From NCBI GenBank assembly GCA_029778935.1, contig JAKPBM010000004.1, forward strand, positions 1-5,900: a stretch of DNA of 5,900 nt, written 5' to 3'. The stretch is from Bacillota bacterium (lineage in GTDB: Bacteria > Bacillota > Clostridia > Oscillospirales > QAMX01). Shown in pieces: positions 1-5,761 of this stretch (the first letter of the stretch is position 1; the number at the start of each line of letters is the position of its first letter). The translations under genes and the position numbers were made by a program. The notes under the pieces were generated by a model that saw only the letters and a list, made by a program, of their open reading frames with translations, did no database searches and had not been told where the DNA came from.

Positions 1-466
1 TCCTCCTGATCATCTTTGCCGTTTCCTCCGCCGTGTACGTGTTTCCGACGACGAAGTCGCAGGCGGAAAGGTACTTTGGAAGTCTCTCGGCAAACAGGGC
101 TTTCCGTTTCTCCAGATCTCCCGAAAGGGGCCTGCCGTCCGTGGGCAAGGATATAAGCGGCCTATGCAGGAAAAACACCATCCCGTTTTGCCGCAGATTT
201 CGCACGTTTTCCTCCCGAAGCACCGCCCCGCCGCCGGTGGCGATAACGCAGCCCGTCCGGAACGCCGCTTCGAACACGGCTTTGGCTTCCAGCTCCCGGA
301 AGTAAGGTTCGCCCTTTTGAGCGATGATTTCCGGAATGGTCATCCGCGCCGTTTCCTCGATGATGGCGTCGGTGTCAACAAACTGCTTGCCCAGGCTTTG
401 GGCCAGCAGCGCCCCGACGGTGCTTTTGCCGCTGCCGGGCATGCCGATTAACACGACGTTTGTCAT
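1..466 (-). other. aroK: shikimate kinase module with its own potential start (aroK)
   Basis: The ATG at 466-464 is residue 253 of the fused frame and begins MTNVVLIGMPGSGKSTVG, which is how free-standing shikimate kinases normally start. AAAGG (476 to 472) lies 5 nt upstream. The kinase could therefore be made alone, in addition to or instead of the fusion. This entry marks the domain and possible internal start; it is not a claim of a second independent gene. The two catalytic halves share no reading-frame break in the sequence as given. Confidence 0.55.
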
Positions 467-1222
467 TCTTTCCTTTAAAAAGGCAAGCACTTCTTCGATG
501 GTCTCATCGGAGAACTGCTTATTTAAAAACCGCTCGGCGCTGCGCACCGCCTGGGCCACCAGCATGGAAAGGCCGCTGGTGTGCGGAACGCCCAGCTCCT
601 CCGCCTGGCAAAGAAGCTTTGTTTTTAAGGGGTTGTAGATTACGTCCACCACGCCGGAAAGCTTCCCGAACATTCGCAGATCCACCGGCGCGCTCGCCAC
701 GTCCGGATACATGCCCACCGGCGTGGTGTTGACCACCACGTCCGCGTCGGCGTATGCCTCTTTGTCGTCATATGTGACCGGCCCCTTGCGGGACACAACG
801 ACGATTTCCGCCGCGTTTTCCCGCCTGGCCGCGGCCAGGGCCGTTTTCGCCGTGCCCCCGCTGCCCAAAACGGCCACTTTTCTGCCCGTAAGGGAAATCC
901 CCACCCGCTTTATCATGTACAGAAAGCCGAACAAATCCGTGTTGTCGCCGATTAAGCGCCCCTGCCCGTCCACCACCAATGTGTTGACGCTGCCGACGGC
1001 TTTGGCCGTTTCCGTCAGCTCGTCGCAGAAGGGCATGACCGTTTCCTTATACGGAATCGTCACGTTCAGGCCCTGAAACTCCCTCTTTGTAAGAAGGGAA
1101 ACCAGTGCATCCTCCGTCACGCTGTACAGCGCGTAGTCGGCAATGCCCAGCCGGTGGTGGATGGGGGCGGAAAAGCTGTGCCCCAGCCGGGCGCCGACCA
1201 AACCAAACGTAATCTTACTCAT
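1..1222 (-). CDS. aroE-aroK: shikimate dehydrogenase - shikimate kinase fusion (3' end outside window)
   Basis: I translated this frame by hand: 407 codons from ATG 1222 to the left edge without a stop. Residues 1-252 are shikimate dehydrogenase, with LGHSFS (shikimate serines S16, S18), NVTIPYKE (53-60, catalytic K59), GSVNT (77-81), GDNTD (92-96, catalytic D96), nucleotide-binding GSGGTAKT (120-127), SRK (144-146, Arg suited to NADPH), NTTPVGMYP (165-173) and GLSMLVAQA (217-225). Residues 253-407 are shikimate kinase, with Walker A GMPGSGKST (260-268), DTD (283-285, shikimate-binding Asp), YFRELE (307-312), TGGG (329-332), GRPL in the lid (363-366) and RLPKY (380-384, adenine contact). All key residues of both enzymes are kept. 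Together they make shikimate 3-phosphate from dehydroshikimate, using NADPH and ATP. The kinase is close to its usual end at the edge, so few residues are missing. The join has almost no linker. The ATG overlaps the pheA stop as ATGA. Confidence 0.9.
   Translation of the reverse strand, partial: MSKITFGLVGARLGHSFSAPIHHRLGIADYALYSVTEDALVSLLTKREFQGLNVTIPYKETVMPFCDELTETAKAVGSVNTLVVDGQGRLIGDNTDLFGFLYMIKRVGISLTGRKVAVLGSGGTAKTALAAARRENAAEIVVVSRKGPVTYDDKEAYADADVVVNTTPVGMYPDVASAPVDLRMFGKLSGVVDVIYNPLKTKLLCQAEELGVPHTSGLSMLVAQAVRSAERFLNKQFSDETIEEVLAFLKERMTNVVLIGMPGSGKSTVGALLAQSLGKQFVDTDAIIEETARMTIPEIIAQKGEPYFRELEAKAVFEAAFRTGCVIATGGGAVLREENVRNLRQNGMVFFLHRPLISLPTDGRPLSGDLEKRKALFAERLPKYLSACDFVVGNTYTAEETAKMIRR
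2..7 (-). promoter_or_regulatory. AGGAGG at the window edge, possible Shine-Dalgarno of the next gene
   Basis: The last seven minus-strand bases before the edge are AGGAGGA. In the kinase frame these encode Arg-Arg near the expected end of the domain. A strong ribosome-binding sequence inside the end of the previous gene is the pattern seen at the aroF/aroB and aroA/aroC junctions here, so another gene of the operon may start within about 10 nt outside the window. It could equally be chance coding of two AGG arginines. Confidence 0.4.
472..481 (-). promoter_or_regulatory. AroE/AroK junction: T5 run and internal Shine-Dalgarno-like AAAGG
   Basis: On the minus strand the join reads GCC TTTTTAAAGGAAAGA ATG. 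In the given frame it codes AFLKERM. The T5 run occupies 481-477 and the AAAGG 476-472. Removing one T would place TAA in frame directly after AroE residue 247 and leave AAAGGAAAGA-ATG as an ordinary intergenic start for aroK. Confidence 0.6.
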
Positions 1223-2355
1223 GGCAGTTCCGCATAGGCGCCCAGCATCTGGCAGGTTTCCAGTTCGCGTGTGATTTCCTCGAGAAACGCCGCCATGCCG
1301 GGGGCCGTAATGTCCGCGTCGATGTCGAAGTAAAAGAGGAACTCAAAGTCCCGCCCGGGGATGGGCCGGCTTTCCAGCTTGGTCACGTTCATGCCCATGG
1401 CGGCGACTTTCGCCATGAGCTGGAACAGCGCGCCGGGCACGTGGGGCAGCGTCAGCATGAGGCTGATTTTGTTGGCGCCGGGGTAGATTTCCATATCCTT
1501 GGCGATACAGAGAAAGCGGGTGTAGTTGTCGCTCTGGTTCTGCACGTTCTCCCGCTCAATGTGCAGGTCATAAAGGGCGGCGCAGCGGCGGGAGGCGATG
1601 GCGGCAATGTCCTTCCGCCCGCTCTGGGAAACATACCTCGCGGCCGCCGCCGTGTTTTCGTAGCGGGTGACTTTCCATTCCGGGTGCTGGCCCAAGAATT
1701 CGCTGCACTGGGAGATGGCCTGCTCGTGGGAAACGATTTCCCGGATGTCGGAAAACTTTGCCCCCCGGGGCAGCAGCAGCGCGTGGTCGATTTTCAGCCG
1801 CACGCTTCGCACCACGTAAAACTTGTGCTTTTTCATCAGGTCGTACACGGCGGTAACCGACCCGGCCAGGCTGTTTTCGATGGGCAGGATGCCGTAGCGG
1901 CAAAGCCCCGCCTCCACCGCCTTGAACACGCCCTCAAAGGTGTTGCAGTACAAAATCCGTGCCATGGGGAACAGCTTGTCGCAGGCCTGCTGGGAATAGG
2001 CCCCCTCCGTGCCCTGGCAGGCCACGTCCGCCCGGGTGGGGAAGGCGTCCCGCTTGGCTTTGGCGATGCGCGCTTCCCAGGTGGCTTCGTCTTTGTAGTA
2101 CACGTGGGTCTGGGCGTTCTTGCTGGCGGCCAGAATAGCGGAAAACACGAGCTTTACGTACGTTTCGTTGACAGACTGGGCTTTTTCCGCCGCCCGGTTG
2201 AGCACATCCCGCTCTCTGGCCATATCCAGAATGGGAAGGCCCTTTTCCGCCTTTTCCACGCCGATGGCCCGGGCAATGTCCAGCCGCTCTTCCAAAAGCT
2301 TTATGAGTTCCTCATCTATCTGGTCAATGCGTTTTCGCAAGGTTTCTCTGTCCAA
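1219..2355 (-). CDS. pheA: bifunctional chorismate mutase / prephenate dehydratase (P-protein)
   Basis: The 378-residue protein has three domains, as in E. coli PheA. Residues 1-83 are an AroQ-type chorismate mutase; by alignment with E. coli the active-site set R7, R24, K35, D44, E48, S78 and Q82 is complete. Residues 110-285 are prephenate dehydratase, with GTEGAYS (115-121), PIENS (158-162), SHEQAISQC (209-217) and the catalytic TRF motif (279-281). Residues 295-378 are an ACT domain with PGALF (307-311) and ESRP (328-331), the motifs that bind phenylalanine for feedback inhibition. The enzyme turns chorismate into prephenate and then phenylpyruvate. It starts with TTG, 13 nt after aroC, and its TGA shares ATGA with the aroE start. 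Its place inside the shikimate genes ties phenylalanine synthesis to chorismate supply. Feedback by phenylalanine is inferred from the intact ACT motifs. Confidence 0.96.
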   Translation of the reverse strand: MDRETLRKRIDQIDEELIKLLEERLDIARAIGVEKAEKGLPILDMARERDVLNRAAEKAQSVNETYVKLVFSAILAASKNAQTHVYYKDEATWEARIAKAKRDAFPTRADVACQGTEGAYSQQACDKLFPMARILYCNTFEGVFKAVEAGLCRYGILPIENSLAGSVTAVYDLMKKHKFYVVRSVRLKIDHALLLPRGAKFSDIREIVSHEQAISQCSEFLGQHPEWKVTRYENTAAAARYVSQSGRKDIAAIASRRCAALYDLHIERENVQNQSDNYTRFLCIAKDMEIYPGANKISLMLTLPHVPGALFQLMAKVAAMGMNVTKLESRPIPGRDFEFLFYFDIDADITAPGMAAFLEEITRELETCQMLGAYAELP

Positions 2356-2370
2356 ATCCGTTTCCCCCTT
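2353..2370 (-). promoter_or_regulatory. pheA start region: AAGGGGG and TTG start codon
   Basis: AAGGGGG (2370 to 2364) is followed by 8 nt and TTG at 2355-2353; its first bases are part of the aroC stop codon. The frame has no ATG or GTG between the aroC end and the first conserved chorismate mutase residues. A longer in-frame start at a TTG at 2442 would lie deep in aroC and add an Arg/Trp-rich stretch unlike the family. TTG at 2355 is therefore the best start, and it leaves six residues before the active-site R7, as expected for AroQ domains. Confidence 0.7.
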
Positions 2371-3454
2371 ATTGCAAAAGCAGTAAATCCAGCAGGGCCA
2401 GCGCCGCCGCCGACTCCACCGCCGGCACCGCCCGCGCCACAATGCACGGGTCGTGCCGCCCGGAAACCGCCAGCAGGGCGTTCTCGCCGGTGGTCAAATC
2501 CACCGTCTCCTGCAAAACGCCGATGCTGGGCGTGGGCTTAAACGCCGCGCGGAAAATTAAGGGCATGCCCGTGGTCAGCCCGCCCAGGCACCCGCCGGCG
2601 TTGTTTGATTTGGCAACGACGTTGCCGTCTTCGTCGTAGGCGTACGGGTCGTTGTTCTGCGACCCGCGCAGCCTCGCGCCGGCAAAGCCGGAGCCGAACT
2701 CCAAACCTTTAACCGCCGGAATGGCAAACACCAGCCGCGCCACGGCGTTTTCCACCCCGTCGAACACGGGCCGGCCCAGCCCCGCGGGAAGCCCGATGGC
2801 GGCGCATTCCACCACGCCGCCCACGGAGTCGTTTTCCGCCTTGGCGGCAAGGATTACTTCCCGCATCCGCTCCCCTTTTTCGTCGGAAATCACGGGGAAA
2901 GCCTTTTTCCCTGGCGCTAAAAGGGCTTCTTTTGTCAAATGCACCGGGTCGAACAGCTCGTCGGCAACATCCCCGACAGAAGCGACGTGGGCGCCGACAT
3001 AGATGCCGTATTCTTCCAAAATCCCCATGGCCACCGCCCCGGCAAAGCACAGGGGCGCCGTCAGCCGGCCGGAAAAATGGCCGCCGCCACGGATGTCGTG
3101 GACGCCGCCGTACTTGACAAAGGCCGGATAGTCGGCGTGGCCCGGCCGGGGCTTTCTGGCGATTTCGGAGTAGTCTTTGGAGCGGGTGTCCTTATTGTAT
3201 ATCACGGCGCAAAGGGGCGCGCCGCAGGTTCTGCCCTTTTCATCCAGCCCCGAAAGGATTACCGGCACGTCCTCTTCTTTCCGGGGCGTGGAAAGTTCGT
3301 TCTGCCCCGGCGCCCGGCGGCGCATGTGGGCATAGATTTTATCCATGTCAAGAGGTTTCCCCGCCGGAAGGCCGTCGATGACCACGCCGATGCCCCCGGA
3401 ATGGGACTGACCGAAGAGGCTGATGTTAAGCCGGCTGCCCGTCATGGAACTCAT
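2369..3454 (-). CDS. aroC: chorismate synthase
   Basis: The 361-residue protein has normal length. It carries out the anti-1,4-elimination of phosphate from EPSP to give chorismate, and needs reduced FMN. Conserved segments in order are FGQSHSGGIGVVIDG (14-28, with the catalytic-type H18), RRRAPGQNELSTPRKEED (45-62), RPGHADYPAFVKYG (103-116, with the second key His, H106), RGGGHFSGRLTAP (122-134), GSQNND (264-269), SNNAGGCLGGLTTGMP (283-298) and RHDPCIVARAVPAVESAAA (333-351). The first motif has QSHS where most bacteria have ESHG; the key histidine is kept, and I believe this variant occurs in related clostridia. No flavin reductase domain is fused, so this is probably a monofunctional enzyme that takes reduced flavin from elsewhere. 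The gene overlaps aroA by 29 nt and ends 13 nt before pheA. Confidence 0.97.
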   Translation of the reverse strand: MSSMTGSRLNISLFGQSHSGGIGVVIDGLPAGKPLDMDKIYAHMRRRAPGQNELSTPRKEEDVPVILSGLDEKGRTCGAPLCAVIYNKDTRSKDYSEIARKPRPGHADYPAFVKYGGVHDIRGGGHFSGRLTAPLCFAGAVAMGILEEYGIYVGAHVASVGDVADELFDPVHLTKEALLAPGKKAFPVISDEKGERMREVILAAKAENDSVGGVVECAAIGLPAGLGRPVFDGVENAVARLVFAIPAVKGLEFGSGFAGARLRGSQNNDPYAYDEDGNVVAKSNNAGGCLGGLTTGMPLIFRAAFKPTPSIGVLQETVDLTTGENALLAVSGRHDPCIVARAVPAVESAAALALLDLLLLQ

Positions 3455-4703
3455 GGGCTTTCCCTCCCAAACTTCTAAAATCTTCCACAAAATGGGGGTA
3501 CGACTTGCGCACGGCCTCAGCGCCCAACACCAGCACGCCCTCCTTCGAGTTCAGCGCCAGCACCGCCGCCGACATAACCAGCCGGTGGTCGCCTCTGGCG
3601 GAAAACTTCCCGCCGGAAACATCCCCGCCCGTTACAATCAGCCTGTCCCCCTCCACTTTGGCGCGGCCGGGGCCGCAAAGGGCGTTGATCATATCCTCCA
3701 GTGCCGCCAGCCGGTCGCTTTCTTTCAAACGCAAGCGGCCCATGTTGGAAAACACCGTTACCCCTTCCGCCTGGGCGGCCACCATGGCCAACGGCAGCGC
3801 CAGGTCGGGGATGTCGGAAGCGTCGATTTCGATGCCCCGCAGCTTGCCGGGGGAAACGGTCACCGCGTTTCCTTCTTCCTTTATATTAGCGCCAAAATGA
3901 CGCAAAAGCTGCAACACCGCTTTGTCCCCCTGGGCGGAAGCGGCGGACAGATTGGTCACCGTTACCGGCGCGCTTACCGCCCCGGCGCAAAGCCAGAAAG
4001 CGGCGTTGGACCAGTCCCCTTCCACGGCCAGCTTCGAAGGAGAACGGTAGGTTTGCCCGCCGGGAACCCGGTAGGCGTTTTCTTCCTCGTACACTTCTAT
4101 GCCAAAGGCGCGCAGCGTGCGCACCGTCATGTCTATGTAGCTTTTCGACTCCACCGGCGGAAGCAGCCGAATCCGCCCGCCCTCTTGAGTACGCGGCAGG
4201 GCAAAAAGCAGCCCCGTCACAAACTGGGAGCTTACGTCCCCCCGCAGGGTAAATTCCCCGCCGGATAACTTTCCCGACGCCGTAAAGGGAAGCTTTTCTC
4301 CCGTAAACGCCATGCCGTGGGCGGACAGGGCTTCCAAAAGCGGCCCCTGGGGCCGTTCAGGCAGGCGCCCCCTCCCGCAGAAGGTGACCGGCGTGCCCAA
4401 GACCCCCGCCAAAGGGATCAGAAACCGAAGGGTCGAGCCGCTTTCCCTGGCATCCAGCACGGGGTTTTCCGGCACATTCCGCCCGGGCGAAACGAACACC
4501 TTCCCGTTTTCCTGCCAAATCTCCGCCCCTAAGGCCGAAAGGCAGGAAATGGTCGCCTCCATGTCCTCCGAAAGGGTTGGAAGGGCGATTTCCGTAGCCC
4601 TATCCGACAAAGCGGCGGCAATTAAAATCCTGTGCGCGTCGGATTTGGACGGCATGGCGGCAATTTGCCCGGAAAGCGCGCCGGGAGAAAACAGCACGTT
4701 CAT
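3426..4703 (-). CDS. aroA: 3-phosphoshikimate 1-carboxyvinyltransferase (EPSP synthase)
   Basis: The 425-residue protein has the usual length for EPSP synthase, which joins shikimate 3-phosphate and phosphoenolpyruvate to give EPSP and phosphate. Substrate-site residues, matched by eye to E. coli, are K20, S21 and R25 (PSKSDAHR; K22, S23, R27), G89 (G96), R117 in ERPQGPL (R124), S158-S159-Q160 in GDVSSQF, D300 in DIPD (D313), K327, E328 and R331 in LKESDRL (K340, E341, R344), H373-R374 in GDHR, and K400 in VRKSYPHF (K411). All are kept. The PEP-loop segment reads ESGSTLRF rather than the NAGTAMRP of the E. coli-type enzyme, a form I associate with clostridial AroA. MurA, which shares the fold, is excluded by these shikimate-site motifs and by context. 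The start follows from the ATGA overlap and Shine-Dalgarno, and the 3' end overlaps aroC by 29 nt. Confidence 0.97.
   Translation of the reverse strand: MNVLFSPGALSGQIAAMPSKSDAHRILIAAALSDRATEIALPTLSEDMEATISCLSALGAEIWQENGKVFVSPGRNVPENPVLDARESGSTLRFLIPLAGVLGTPVTFCGRGRLPERPQGPLLEALSAHGMAFTGEKLPFTASGKLSGGEFTLRGDVSSQFVTGLLFALPRTQEGGRIRLLPPVESKSYIDMTVRTLRAFGIEVYEEENAYRVPGGQTYRSPSKLAVEGDWSNAAFWLCAGAVSAPVTVTNLSAASAQGDKAVLQLLRHFGANIKEEGNAVTVSPGKLRGIEIDASDIPDLALPLAMVAAQAEGVTVFSNMGRLRLKESDRLAALEDMINALCGPGRAKVEGDRLIVTGGDVSGGKFSARGDHRLVMSAAVLALNSKEGVLVLGAEAVRKSYPHFVEDFRSLGGKAHEFHDGQPA
3462..3468 (-). promoter_or_regulatory. Shine-Dalgarno of aroC (GGGAGGG), deciding its start
   Basis: GGGAGGG is followed by 7 nt and the ATG at 3454, which begins MSSMTGSRLN. 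A second ATG three codons on (3445) is possible but its spacing is poorer. An in-frame extension to 3490 would start ahead of this site and has no homology-like content. The site lies inside the end of aroA. Confidence 0.8.
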
Positions 4704-5761
4704 CCAAGTCTCTCCTTTCCCGCCAGAATCCAGTCCAAAACCTCCTCCGCCGGCACCGGCACAAGCCGGCAGTCGCCCAGCCCAAAGGGCACAACCAGCG
4801 TGAGCTTTCCGCCCCGGCGCTTTTTGTCGCCCAGCGCGGCCTTGTAAATTGCTTCCGCCGGATAATCGCAATCCACGGGAAGCCCGTTGGCCTGCAGGGC
4901 GTTTTCGATGTCGATTCTGACGGCGGGCGGCAGAAACCCTTTCCGCTCGGCCGCCCGGGCCATCATGGCAAGGCCGATGGCCACGGCGTGGCCGTGGGAA
5001 ATCCGGAAGTTGCTTTCCTTTTCAATGGCGTGGCCGAAGGTGTGGCCCAGATTCAGGAGGTTGCGAAGGCCGCCGTCCCGCTCGTCTTTTTCCACGATGT
5101 CGGCCTTTGCCTGCACGCAGGCGGCGACCAGTTCCGGCAAAGCTTTGCCTTCCAGATTTGCCGTCTGGGCGAAAAGCTCCTTCCCCACCAAAACGCCGTA
5201 TTTCACGGCTTCCGCCGCCCCGTCGGCAAAGACTTCGGGCGGCAGGGTGGCGAAAACCTTCGTGTCGCACAGCACCAGCCGAGGCTGGTGAAAAGCGCCG
5301 ACGAGGTTTTTCCCCGCGGCCAAATCCACCGCCGTCTTGCCGCCCACCGACGAGTCGATGGCGGCCAGAAACGTCGTCGGCAGCTGCACGTACGCGACAC
5401 CCCGCTGGTACACTGCCGCGGCAAAGCCGGCCAAATCGCCGACCACGCCGCCGCCCAGGGCTACCACCGCGTCGCTTCGGGTCAGGCCCGACGCGGCCAG
5501 AAACTCCAGCAGCTCGCCCAACTCAGCCCAGTTTTTCGACGCTTCGCCGGGAGCAATCGTATAGACGCACACGGCAAACCCCGCTTCTTCCAGCGAACGC
5601 TTCACCGTGTCCAGATACAAACCCTTCACTGTTTCATCGGTGACAACGCACAGTTTTTCCGCCGAAAGCAGAGGGCGGATTTCCTCCCCCGCCCTACCCA
5701 GCAGCGCCGGCCCGATTTTCACTTCGTAGGGCGCGGCGGTGTTTACGTGCACTGTATGCAT
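4700..5761 (-). CDS. aroB: 3-dehydroquinate synthase
   Basis: This 353-residue protein has the normal family length (about 340-370). It converts DAHP to 3-dehydroquinate in the cytoplasm, using NAD and a divalent metal (usually zinc). The NAD-binding motif ALGGGVVGDLAGF is at residues 101-113, followed by QLPTTFLA (126-133) and DSSVGGKTAVDL (136-147). By alignment with characterised AroB, the metal ligands are E184 (in GAAEAVKYG), H240 (in NLGHTFGHAIE) and H256 (in SHGHAVAIG); all are present. Near the C-terminus, GDKKRRGGKL (311-320) matches the conserved basic motif of the family. The ATG has a strong AAGGAGG at 7-nt spacing and overlaps the aroF end by 19 nt. The TGA stop forms an ATGA overlap with the aroA start. 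Nothing suggests inactivation. The distant relative 2-deoxy-scyllo-inosose synthase is unlikely given the aro neighbours. Confidence 0.97.
   Translation of the reverse strand: MHTVHVNTAAPYEVKIGPALLGRAGEEIRPLLSAEKLCVVTDETVKGLYLDTVKRSLEEAGFAVCVYTIAPGEASKNWAELGELLEFLAASGLTRSDAVVALGGGVVGDLAGFAAAVYQRGVAYVQLPTTFLAAIDSSVGGKTAVDLAAGKNLVGAFHQPRLVLCDTKVFATLPPEVFADGAAEAVKYGVLVGKELFAQTANLEGKALPELVAACVQAKADIVEKDERDGGLRNLLNLGHTFGHAIEKESNFRISHGHAVAIGLAMMARAAERKGFLPPAVRIDIENALQANGLPVDCDYPAEAIYKAALGDKKRRGGKLTLVVPFGLGDCRLVPVPAEEVLDWILAGKERLG
4711..4718 (-). promoter_or_regulatory. Shine-Dalgarno of aroA (AAAGGAGA), deciding its start
   Basis: AAAGGAGA lies 7 nt ahead of the ATG at 4703. This ATG shares an ATGA with the aroB stop (4700-4703). 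It supports the 425-residue AroA over an in-frame upstream extension to 4871, which would run 168 nt back into aroB and add a low-complexity stretch rich in Gly and Arg. Confidence 0.85.

Noticed and set aside
477..481. T run as part of an intrinsic terminator between aroE and aroK
   Set aside because: There is no GC-rich hairpin directly ahead of the five Ts on the minus strand, and the run is too short.
33..1076. Several short plus-strand frames across the aroE-aroK region
   Set aside because: They are mirror images of a frame with complete shikimate dehydrogenase and kinase motifs. Their products are Pro/Ser/Arg-rich with no family resemblance.
2356..2442. In-frame N-terminal extension of PheA by 29 codons
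   Set aside because: It starts at a TTG within the aroC C-terminal region and encodes an Arg/Trp/Cys-rich stretch unlike any chorismate mutase N-terminus.
1441..2541. Long plus-strand open frame opposite pheA and the aroC end (366 codons)
   Set aside because: Its translation is Gly/Val/His/Pro-rich with no recognisable domain, and it is fully antisense to pheA, whose catalytic residues are all conserved. Long antisense frames are expected at this GC content.
3423..4268. Plus-strand open frame opposite aroA (281 codons)
   Set aside because: It is antisense to conserved AroA motifs, has a low-complexity His/Arg/Gly-rich composition and no matching ribosome binding site.
4749..4770. GCCGGC repeated on either side of a short loop, a possible hairpin
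   Set aside because: It lies inside the aroB C-terminal coding sequence, has no T-tract on either strand, and such GC palindromes are common by chance here. It is not a terminator.
4704..4871. In-frame N-terminal extension of AroA by 56 codons
   Set aside because: It lies inside aroB, is Gly/Arg-rich and precedes a better start with a Shine-Dalgarno and ATGA coupling.
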